Source: Candidatus Obscuribacter sp. (GTDB lineage: Bacteria; Cyanobacteriota; Vampirovibrionia; Obscuribacterales; Obscuribacteraceae). Taken from it: a stretch of 64,000 nt of DNA. The notes beneath the pieces are model-generated. The model searched no databases and was not told the origin of the DNA. It saw nothing but the letters and a program-made list of their open reading frames with translations. The number at the start of each line of letters is the position of its first letter. Position 1 is the stretch's first letter. The position numbers were made by a program, and so were the translations under genes. Shown here one piece after another: positions 34,035-41,659 of the stretch. The stretch covers positions 87,114-151,113 of the forward strand of contig JADYXR010000006.1 of the NCBI GenBank assembly GCA_021772095.1, given 5' to 3'.

Positions 34035-34610
34035 CTATTGTACTTGCCCGTCCAACGATTGTGGAACCGCGTCTAGCGGCGCGTCTTGCGGATTCACCAG
34101 AGGTGACAATCCAGGTGTTCCTTCAGGAGGAATCGCTAAACCGCCCTGGCTAGTGGCTCCCAATCCGGGTTCATGCAACACCATCGGTTTGCTACTCAGT
34201 CCCTGAATGGCAGCGCCAATCAGACTGGACATGCCGCTGGCATCAATTTGCGTACTGCGATAGCCGAACAAATTCTTCTTGGATTTGATACTGTCTCCGA
34301 AAAGCGTAGACACTTCGGTTTCTCTGCCGCCAAAAATGCCTTTCTTCTTCTTATAGCTATTGCCGAACACCGCGATTTCTTTGTCGGTGTTTCCAAACAA
34401 TCCTCTTTTAGAAACATACTTGTCTCCGAGCCGATCCTTGACGACTCGCGTCTTGGAGCCGAAGAGACCATTCTTAATAGTTATCTCATCTCCAGAGCCG
34501 GTCTTGAGACTCGTATTGCCCCAGCCATCGAACATTTGAGCCTGGGCCGACGGCGCCATTGCAAGGCCGAAAACAACAACCAGAGACAGACTTGATACAA
34601 CCTTGTTCAC
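34035..34610 (-). CDS. secreted protein with GLFG-like repeats
   Basis: A 191-residue exported protein. A signal peptide (MNKVVSSLSLVVVFGLAM..., cleavage after AQA) is followed by four repeats of about 20-25 residues with the pattern K/R-x-x-[LI]-F-G-x, then charged residues ending in a short V/I step: KNGLFGSKTR, KRGLFGNTDK, KKGIFGGRET and KKNLFGYRST. The spacing suggests a small beta-structured repeat. A Pro/Gln/Asp-rich tail follows. The GTG at 34610 is chosen because GAGGTG lies six bases upstream; an in-frame GTG at 34619 is less suited. Convergent with the zinc-ribbon gene. Function unknown. Confidence 0.65.
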   Translation of the reverse strand: MNKVVSSLSLVVVFGLAMAPSAQAQMFDGWGNTSLKTGSGDEITIKNGLFGSKTRVVKDRLGDKYVSKRGLFGNTDKEIAVFGNSYKKKKGIFGGRETEVSTLFGDSIKSKKNLFGYRSTQIDASGMSSLIGAAIQGLSSKPMVLHEPGLGATSQGGLAIPPEGTPGLSPLVNPQDAPLDAVPQSLDGQVQ

Positions 34611-34758
34611 GACGGACACCTCATACTCACATGCATCTCAAGACTCTCAGGCAGCTAACAAGTTCCCAAGGTGACTGCTCAACCCTTCGGTCCGTCACAG
34701 TTCAATCACATCAACAATCTTTGACATTGTTAGCGCGTGAAACCAACATGCTGTACAT

Positions 34759-35793
34759 TTGATCCGTTTCGTCCATCCATATATAGAAGCAGACACCGCC
34801 TTGAAAGACATTGGCAAAAAACTTTTGGCAGGCGACAAACGCGCGTTAGCCCGCGCCATCACTGTCGTTGAAGCCGGCGGACCGGAAGGCACAGCGCTCG
34901 TCAAAGAGCTCTTCCACCACGCCGGACACTCGCACCTGATTGGCGTCACCGGCTCCCCTGGCGTCGGCAAATCCACGTTAGTGGATGCGCTGGTAACCGA
35001 AATTCGCAAAGAAGGCAAAAAGGTCGCCGTGCTCGCCGTCGATCCATCCAGCCCATTCACAGGTGGAGCCATTCTCGGCGATCGCATTCGCATGCAGGAT
35101 CACACGCTCGACAAAGACGTGTACATTCGCTCGATGGCAAATCGCGGGCATACGGGCGGCGTATCCCTGGCGACGTATGATGCAATTCGCATGCTCGAAG
35201 CATTTGGTTTTGATGTAATTATTATTGAAACGGTTGGAGTCGGTCAATCCGAGTTGGCTATCGCACAAACCGCTGATACCACCATTCTTGTGCTCATGCC
35301 GGGTTCCGGCGACGATATCCAAGCCATCAAATCCGGTATCATGGAAATCGGCGATATTTTTGTGGTGAACAAAGGCGACCTGCCCGGCGCCAACAAATCC
35401 GCCACCGAAATTATCGCCAGTTTGGAATTGGCGCATCACCACACAAACTGGGCTCCTCCAGTCCTCGTCGCGATCAGCGAATCCGGAGAAGGCGTCGATA
35501 AGATCTGGGAATCGGCGAAGAAGCACCACGAGTTTTTGATCGAAACGGATCAGCTCAATGAACGTCGACGCGGAAAAGTGAAAACCGAACTTTCGGAAAT
35601 GATCGCAGGAATCGCGCGTACGAACCTGGAAGAATCAATCGATAAGTCAAGTGAGATTAGCGATGCTCTATCGAGTGTGGTGGCACGGAAACTGGACCCA
35701 CACACGGCAGCGGCGGCGATAATCAGAAAACTGTTTGGCAGTTCTCCCAGTGATAATGGACTGGAACGGACGCAGACCGAATCACTAAAATAA
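34759..35793 (+). CDS. meaB: MeaB/ArgK-family GTPase (methylmalonyl-CoA mutase chaperone)
   Basis: A 344-residue G3E GTPase of the MeaB/ArgK group, which loads or protects adenosylcobalamin in methylmalonyl-CoA mutase. Walker A GVTGSPGVGKSTLVD lies near residue 62-75, followed by VDPSSPFTGGAILGDRIRM, ETVGVGQSE and NKGD guanine-specificity motif. Length is as expected. The start is TTG at 34759; there is no ATG or GTG before the conserved N-terminal region and no clear ribosome-binding site, so a slightly different start is possible. No mutase subunit lies in this window. Convergent with the permease gene. Confidence 0.9.
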   Translation: MIRFVHPYIEADTALKDIGKKLLAGDKRALARAITVVEAGGPEGTALVKELFHHAGHSHLIGVTGSPGVGKSTLVDALVTEIRKEGKKVAVLAVDPSSPFTGGAILGDRIRMQDHTLDKDVYIRSMANRGHTGGVSLATYDAIRMLEAFGFDVIIIETVGVGQSELAIAQTADTTILVLMPGSGDDIQAIKSGIMEIGDIFVVNKGDLPGANKSATEIIASLELAHHHTNWAPPVLVAISESGEGVDKIWESAKKHHEFLIETDQLNERRRGKVKTELSEMIAGIARTNLEESIDKSSEISDALSSVVARKLDPHTAAAAIIRKLFGSSPSDNGLERTQTESLK

Positions 35794-35904
35794 CCGCAAA
35801 ACGACGAGGCCTTCACGACTGCTCGTGAAAACCAATGCCGTAAATTTCGCTTGCGAGCTGTCAATTTTCGCATGCTATCGGTTTCACATGCTGTCGATTT
35901 CCAC

Positions 35905-37341
35905 TTACTCGGCGGTCGGCTCTGCTTTGCGTTGCCACAAGAAGAAGACCGGCAACCCTAACAATATGATCAAGAATCCGGCACCGCTGTAGTCAGGTCG
36001 CGCAATAATCTGAGCCACTGCCACCACTGAAGCGCAAACGATGTAAAGCCAGGGCAGCACCGGATACAGTGGCACCTTAAACGGACGCTCTCTCTCTTTC
36101 TCTTTCTTGCGCAGAATCAAAATGGCAGCCACAGTCAAAATGTAGAACAAAAGTGCCGCGAAAACGACCATGTCCAGCAGGTCTCCGTATTTTCCGGAAG
36201 TTGCAAGAACACATGACCAGATGCCTTGAAGGACAAGACCAAAGACTGGAACGTTGGTCTTGGCGTGCAGAATGCCTGCTTTTTTGAAGAACAAACCATC
36301 TTTTGCCATGGCGTAATACAAACGTGGTCCTGAAAGAATCAGCCCGTTTAACGCACCAAATACGGAAATCATGATGGCACCAGCCATGATGCGCTGCCCA
36401 ACTTCGCCGAAGATCACCTCGAGCGATGCCGTTCCGACTCGATCCTGCGATGCGAATTGGATACCGCGCGCGATTACGTCCGGAGCGTCTTTCACTCCTT
36501 CGAGCGGCAGCAGCAATAGATAAACAATATTAGTCAGCGTGTACAGGAAGCAGACCAGCACCGTACCTGCCACCAAACTTCTTGGCAAAGTCTTGGTCGG
36601 ATCCTTTACTTCACCGCCTGAAAACGTCACATTGTTCCAGGCGTCCATCGCGAAGAGTGGACCGACAAGAGCAACGGAGAATGCTAGTAGCAGAGGCATT
36701 CCGCTCAGAATGTTTCCATCTATAGATTTAGCAGCCCACACATTATCGAAATTAAGCGGCACGCCGTGATGACTTTGGGTCGCAAAAACTCCCAGAGCTA
36801 CTAAGGAGAACAACGCCACCACTTTTATGGAAGTAAAGCTGGTCTGGATCAATTTAGCCAGGTGGATGCCACCACAATTAATAGCGGTGAGTAAAACTAT
36901 CACCAACAGCGCCACCAGTTTTTGAGTGGAAAAATGCCAATTACTTATTTGTAGAATGACGTTTTCGTCGGAAACAAACGGAACGAAAACGCCGAGAAAC
37001 TTTGCGAAAGCTACAGCCACAGCGGCATTAGTTCCGCTTTGAATGACCATAAAAAGGGTCCAGCCATACAAAAATCCAGTAAGTTTTCCATATGCCTCGC
37101 GCAGGAATATATATTGTCCACCCGCTTCCGGATACATCGATGCAAGCTCGGCGTAACAAGTCGCCGCGGTGATGGTTAGAAACCCCGCAAAAATCCAGGC
37201 AGCCAAAAACCACCCCGTACAGCCCACATCTTTAGCTGTTTGAGCAGCTACTATAAATATGCCCGAGCCAATCATGGAGCCGATTACGATGGCAGTTGCA
37301 TCCACCAAACCCATAGCTCTATGAAACTGACCACCTGTCAT
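35905..37341 (-). CDS. APC-family amino acid permease
   Basis: A 478-residue transporter with 12 predicted membrane segments. The APC superfamily motif VDATAIVIGSMIGSGIFIV at residues 12-30 marks the first membrane helix that binds substrate; PEAGGQYIFLREAYGKL near 73 follows the second. It resembles serine/threonine exchangers and LAT-type permeases. Exact amino acid specificity cannot be read from the sequence. The ATG at 37341 has GGGGG upstream. Divergent from minC. Confidence 0.9.
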   Translation of the reverse strand: MTGGQFHRAMGLVDATAIVIGSMIGSGIFIVAAQTAKDVGCTGWFLAAWIFAGFLTITAATCYAELASMYPEAGGQYIFLREAYGKLTGFLYGWTLFMVIQSGTNAAVAVAFAKFLGVFVPFVSDENVILQISNWHFSTQKLVALLVIVLLTAINCGGIHLAKLIQTSFTSIKVVALFSLVALGVFATQSHHGVPLNFDNVWAAKSIDGNILSGMPLLLAFSVALVGPLFAMDAWNNVTFSGGEVKDPTKTLPRSLVAGTVLVCFLYTLTNIVYLLLLPLEGVKDAPDVIARGIQFASQDRVGTASLEVIFGEVGQRIMAGAIMISVFGALNGLILSGPRLYYAMAKDGLFFKKAGILHAKTNVPVFGLVLQGIWSCVLATSGKYGDLLDMVVFAALLFYILTVAAILILRKKEKERERPFKVPLYPVLPWLYIVCASVVAVAQIIARPDYSGAGFLIILLGLPVFFLWQRKAEPTAE

Positions 37342-37570
37342 TTGACTACCCCCATTCTCTGAATAAGTTCATCTTCCCGTGATGCGGGACGCCGCCCTGA
37401 AAACTGAATACCTTACGGATATGTCATGCTGCGATACATACCATCGCATATCCGCTCTGTATGTCGATTGGCTTGACTAGCGGTTTTCCAGACAATACGA
37501 TTCTCCCTGTGGCGAATCGTTACATAAGTTCGCCGAGCATACAAGACCCTTCGGACGCCAAAGTATTTGC

Positions 37571-39190
37571 ATGTCTAAAATCGCCATTATCAGTCAACCG
37601 GATCAAGGAGTGCTCATCGACGTAAGTGGTTGCACCACTTTGAAAGATGCGCTCGACCACCTCAGCTCCACACTACAGGTTTCTAACCAGTTCTGGCAGG
37701 GGATGAAGGTGTCTATCAATCTCGGGGCACTAGCTGTCCAGAAGGACGACCTGCTGCAGATTCTCGCGCTCGCTAAAAGCGTCGGAATCACGCCGGCCGG
37801 TGTGTACTCGACAAGCGAGGAAACGGTAAGCGCTTTGAAAGCGTGTCACATTCCGCTAGCGTCTGGAAAACCCATGACACTGCCGGCGGTGAACATCGAT
37901 TCCGCGAAAATCATGACGACGGAAGTCGAAGAGGAGCGCCAGAAGGCAAATCCTCTCGCCACCATCACGATGCGTATGGTCGACGCCGTCACCAGACGTA
38001 ATGCACCAAAAGAACAACCGCCCTTACCGGATAACGATCTGCAAGATATGGCAAGAGAAGAATTCGAAGACAGCAAAAGCGAAAGCTTGGATACACTCTA
38101 CCCACACGTAAAGCCAAAACGAAAAGTTTCGCTTGACGGTAGAAAAGTTCAATCTATTGATGGCGAAACACCGAAAGCGGCAAAGGCATCAAAAACTGCT
38201 GAGAAGGTCGAAGCGGCTGCCAAGGCTAATCGCCAGGCCGAAATCGCGGCGGAACAAGAAATCACAGTCAAGACTAAAGACGTTGAAGTCGTCGGTCGAA
38301 CCAAGGCAATTGAGGCGGTTGCTCCAAAAGCAGAAGCGGGCGAACACCAGGTTGCAGGCGAACAAAATGTTTCAGCCGATCAAATAGTTTCAAACCAACA
38401 AAATGTTGTGAGCGAACAAAAACAGTTTGCTCCTGCTGTTGAAATGAAATCGGTTCATGTGCCACCAACCGTAGAGGCAATCAAAGCTGCTGCTGTAATG
38501 GCTGAGCCTGTGCATAGCAAAACTATCGATGTTTCAGTCCAAACCAATCAAACTGAAACTCACTCCAGAGAAGAGCAAACAATCACTGGACCGCATGTCG
38601 AAATCAAAGTGATGACGATTCAAGCCGGTGACGGTATGCTGGAAGCTCAACCAGCGCAAAAGGCGCTTGCGCAAGCTGCCACCATGCCTGGTGACGTAGT
38701 GACGCACATCGATGTTGATTGCGTTTTGGAAGCTGAGGTCGATCCAACTTCGATTCAAGAAGATGACGTCGAAACCACCGAAGCATTCGAAATCGAAGAA
38801 GATATCGAAACTGATACCATCGATGCCGGAGCGGCAGCGCGCAGTGGACCGACCACTTTGTACATTCACCAGAATTTGCGTTCCGGTCAAACAGTCAGCC
38901 ACAAAGGTCACCTTGTGATTATCGGTGATATCAACCCTGGTGCCGAAGTTATGGCTGACGGCGACATCACCGTTTGGGGATGTCTTCGAGGCGTCGCACA
39001 CGCAGGCATTGGCGGCAACGTCAACGCCGAAATCCGCGCGCTAAAACTGCAACCAATTCAAATCAGAATCGCGCACGCAATTGCGCGAGCACCTGACAGA
39101 CCACGAGTCAACTATGCCACCACTAATGGCCCGGAAACGGCGCGCATGGTGGATGGAAAAATCCGAGTCGTTAGATCACGCCTCGACTAG
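37571..39190 (+). CDS. minC: septum-site determining protein MinC, long-linker form
   Basis: A 539-residue MinC. The first 110 residues form a MinC N-terminal-like region (DVSGCTTLKDALDHL, WQGMKVSINLGAL, SVGITPAGVYSTSEETV). The C-terminal domain (about residues 428-539) has the beta-helix motif LRSGQTVSHKGHLVIIGDIN, DGDITVWGCLRGVAHAG and the closing ALKLQPIQIRIAHAI. MinC blocks FtsZ assembly away from midcell, activated by MinD. Between them lies a roughly 300-residue Ala/Glu/Gln/Val-rich linker, far longer than in common MinC. It is followed by minD (54 bases), minE and rodA on the same strand. ATG at 37571 has a weak ribosome-binding site. Confidence 0.88.
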   Translation: MSKIAIISQPDQGVLIDVSGCTTLKDALDHLSSTLQVSNQFWQGMKVSINLGALAVQKDDLLQILALAKSVGITPAGVYSTSEETVSALKACHIPLASGKPMTLPAVNIDSAKIMTTEVEEERQKANPLATITMRMVDAVTRRNAPKEQPPLPDNDLQDMAREEFEDSKSESLDTLYPHVKPKRKVSLDGRKVQSIDGETPKAAKASKTAEKVEAAAKANRQAEIAAEQEITVKTKDVEVVGRTKAIEAVAPKAEAGEHQVAGEQNVSADQIVSNQQNVVSEQKQFAPAVEMKSVHVPPTVEAIKAAAVMAEPVHSKTIDVSVQTNQTETHSREEQTITGPHVEIKVMTIQAGDGMLEAQPAQKALAQAATMPGDVVTHIDVDCVLEAEVDPTSIQEDDVETTEAFEIEEDIETDTIDAGAAARSGPTTLYIHQNLRSGQTVSHKGHLVIIGDINPGAEVMADGDITVWGCLRGVAHAGIGGNVNAEIRALKLQPIQIRIAHAIARAPDRPRVNYATTNGPETARMVDGKIRVVRSRLD

Positions 39191-39244
39191 TCCATCAAGT
39201 TTCATTAGTTCAAATAGAAAGAGTACTTCCCACGGGTAATAGGA

Positions 39245-40057
39245 ATGAGCGGTCGAGTAATAGTCATAACATCAGGAAAAGGCGGCGTCGGTAAGACAAC
39301 CGCATCCGCCAACTTGGGCGTAGCCCTGGCAGGGACCGGCGCAAGCGTCGCTCTTGTCGACATGGACATCGGGTTGAGAAACCTGGACATCCTCATGGGT
39401 CTGGAAAACCGGGTTGTATACAACCTCGTCGACGTCATCGAAGAGCGTTGCAAACTGCGCCAGGCGCTCGTCAAGGACAAGCGCCTTCCTAACCTCAGCC
39501 TCTTGCCCGCGGCTCAAACCCGCGACAAGTCCGCAGTGTCCGCGGATCAGATGAAGGTACTCTGCAAGGACTTGAGCAACATCTTCGAATTCGTCCTGGT
39601 CGACAGCCCAGCCGGAATCGAACAAGGTTTCCAAAACGCAGTCGCCGGAGCCCACGAAGCGATTGTTGTCTGCACACCGGAGATGTCTTCTGTGCGCGAC
39701 GCTGACCGCATCATCGGTTTATTGGAAGCACGTAAGGATGAAATCGAGCAGTACAGGCTGGTCGTCAACCGCTACCGCCCTAACATGGTGCAGGCTAACG
39801 ACATGATGTCGGTCGAAGACGTTCTCGAGATCCTCTCGGTTGAGCTTCTCGGCGTGGTTCCGGAAGACGAAGAGATCATCATCTCGACCAACAAAGGCGA
39901 ACCAGTGTCCGGAACTGACAACTGCAAGTCAGGCCTGGCCTACCGCAACATCGCGCGGCGCCTTAGAGGCGAAGATGTTCCGATTATGGACTTTTCATCT
40001 CAGAACCAAACCTGGATCAACAGGATCGTCAATTTCTTCAGCCCCGTGCGCGTTTAA
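39245..40057 (+). CDS. minD: septum-site determining ATPase MinD
   Basis: A 270-residue membrane-associated ATPase. The deviant Walker A GKGGVGKTTASANLG is at residues 10-24; DMDIGLRNLDILMGLENRVVYNL follows. It recruits MinC to the membrane and is released by MinE. The C-terminus has a basic/hydrophobic stretch (NQTWINRIVNFFSPVRV) like the amphipathic membrane helix. Full length for the family. The ATG is preceded by TAGGA and the gene sits between minC and minE. Confidence 0.97.
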   Translation: MSGRVIVITSGKGGVGKTTASANLGVALAGTGASVALVDMDIGLRNLDILMGLENRVVYNLVDVIEERCKLRQALVKDKRLPNLSLLPAAQTRDKSAVSADQMKVLCKDLSNIFEFVLVDSPAGIEQGFQNAVAGAHEAIVVCTPEMSSVRDADRIIGLLEARKDEIEQYRLVVNRYRPNMVQANDMMSVEDVLEILSVELLGVVPEDEEIIISTNKGEPVSGTDNCKSGLAYRNIARRLRGEDVPIMDFSSQNQTWINRIVNFFSPVRV

Positions 40058-40071
40058 GGAGGTAGTCAATA

Positions 40072-40332
40072 ATGCAAGTTTTGACGGACCTGTTCGCGCG
40101 CTTTCGGCCGAACACAGTACGAACCACGGCTAAAGATCGCATGAGATCTATGCTGACATACGACCGCCTGGAACTTCCCGCCGGTCGCCTGGAATGCCTC
40201 GAGGAAGAACTCATGGCAGTGGTCTCTCGATATTTCGAGCTCGATAAGAGCACGACTCAATTCGATCTGCAACAATATGATCGCAGAGCGGCGTTGGTCG
40301 CCAACTTTCCGCTACTGCGTTCCAAGTGCTGA
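40072..40332 (+). CDS. minE: cell division topological specificity factor MinE
   Basis: An 86-residue MinE, with N-terminal DLFARFRPNTVRTTAKDRMR (anti-MinCD region) and a C-terminal topological domain (ELPAGRLECLEEELMAVVSRYF). It stimulates MinD ATPase and restricts MinCD to the poles. The start is set by a strong ribosome-binding site AAGGAGG nine bases upstream. It is 14 bases after minD and 13 bases before rodA, so the genes are surely co-transcribed. Confidence 0.93.
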   Translation: MQVLTDLFARFRPNTVRTTAKDRMRSMLTYDRLELPAGRLECLEEELMAVVSRYFELDKSTTQFDLQQYDRRAALVANFPLLRSKC

Positions 40333-40345
40333 CTATCAGGTTTGA

Positions 40346-41647
40346 TTGAACACAACGTTTCGTAGGACATCATTTGATGATTTCACAAAATTGATCTCGC
40401 AATTCTTTGCGGGTATCGATTTGTGGCTCCTCGGCGCGACCGGATTCCTTTTATATACCGGCTTGAGTGTTCTGCACTTTTCGGCACTGACCGGGAATTA
40501 TTTTCAAAAACAATTTGATTTCTTTCTCGCCGGTGCCGTAGCGCTTTTTGTATTCAGTCGAATTCCATACACTTTCTGGGTGAAACCATGGGTGATACCA
40601 ATCATCTATTTTGGAAACCTGGGTTTGCTCCTCCTCGTCATGTTTACCGGGGAGGAAGCGAAGGGTGCGCAACGCTGGCTGCAACTCGGTCCGATTACAT
40701 TGCAGCCCTCCGAGATTTCGAAGATTGTCGTTATCTTTACTCTGGCGGCGTGGTTTAAACGCTTTCCAGTTCGCAGCTTCTTCGACATATTCAAAGCGCT
40801 GGCGGTGATGTTGCCGCCTGCGATCCTGGTGTTTAAACAACCCGACCTTGGCACGTCGCTGACTTTTATCGCCGTGTTTATGGGCATGGCGTTTTGGTCA
40901 GGAGCAACAATCGCCGACGTTTTGCTGCTGGCAAGTCCGGGTTTCAGCCTCATTCTTAATGCCGTCAACGAAAGTTGGTGGCATTATTTCCTCATCGTTT
41001 TATTCATCTTTCTGGTATTTTTCTGGCGCAGAAAAAACTGGCACTTCTTGATTCGTGTTGCTCTTATCTTCGCTGTAGTCACAGCCAACTTCGGTTTCGG
41101 AATAATCCGTCCGCAGTTGTGGGGACATTTGAAACCATATCAACAGAAACGTCTGACCAGTTTCGTCAATCCGTGGTCTGATGCAAGAGGCTCTGGCTAT
41201 CACATTCTTCAGAGTTTGATCGCAATCGGAAGCGGCGGAGTTCAAGGCACTGGTCTTGGAAAAGGAAACCAGAGTCAAGGCGCGTTTATTCCGGAAAGAC
41301 ATACCGACTTTATTTTCGCAGTCGTCGGAGAGGAGCTTGGATTCAAGGTTACCGTGCTCGTCGTTATCGCTTACGCGATTATCTGCGTGCGCGCACTTTT
41401 TATTGCATTCAATTGTCGAGGCGACCCAGCTGGCAGCGCCATGGCTGTCGGGCTGATGTGCATGTTCATCTTCCACGCGTTTATCAATATGGGAATGACC
41501 ATGGGAATCATGCCGGTGACAGGGGTGCCGTTGCCCTTCCTGAGCTACGGTGGAACGGCGCTGATTGTAGACCTGACCTGTATAGGTCTCTTGCAATCGA
41601 TTCACGCCTTTAATCCACCGCCGAAGAAAGACGCTTGGGCTAGCTAA
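40346..41647 (+). CDS. rodA: RodA/FtsW-family peptidoglycan glycosyltransferase, RodA-like
   Basis: A 433-residue SEDS-family membrane protein with about ten membrane segments. Hallmarks are GAQRWLQLGPITLQPSEISK, WGHLKPYQQKRLTSFVNPWSD and the C-terminal GAFIPERHTDFIFAVVGEELGF, which favour RodA over FtsW. It polymerises lipid II into glycan strands during elongation. The start is TTG at 40346, directly after minE, with only CAGG as a weak ribosome-binding site. Placement at the end of the min operon links wall synthesis and division-site control. Convergent with the next gene, 12 bases between stops. Confidence 0.9.
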   Translation: MNTTFRRTSFDDFTKLISQFFAGIDLWLLGATGFLLYTGLSVLHFSALTGNYFQKQFDFFLAGAVALFVFSRIPYTFWVKPWVIPIIYFGNLGLLLLVMFTGEEAKGAQRWLQLGPITLQPSEISKIVVIFTLAAWFKRFPVRSFFDIFKALAVMLPPAILVFKQPDLGTSLTFIAVFMGMAFWSGATIADVLLLASPGFSLILNAVNESWWHYFLIVLFIFLVFFWRRKNWHFLIRVALIFAVVTANFGFGIIRPQLWGHLKPYQQKRLTSFVNPWSDARGSGYHILQSLIAIGSGGVQGTGLGKGNQSQGAFIPERHTDFIFAVVGEELGFKVTVLVVIAYAIICVRALFIAFNCRGDPAGSAMAVGLMCMFIFHAFINMGMTMGIMPVTGVPLPFLSYGGTALIVDLTCIGLLQSIHAFNPPPKKDAWAS

Positions 41648-41659
41648 TTCAAACAACAA

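Noticed and set aside
34973..35529. minus-strand frame across meaB
   Set aside because: Antisense to clear GTPase motifs on the plus strand.
35812..35829. TTCACGA / TCGTGAA hairpin between meaB and the permease
   Set aside because: The stem is 7 bp with no T-run on either strand, so a terminator call is not supported.
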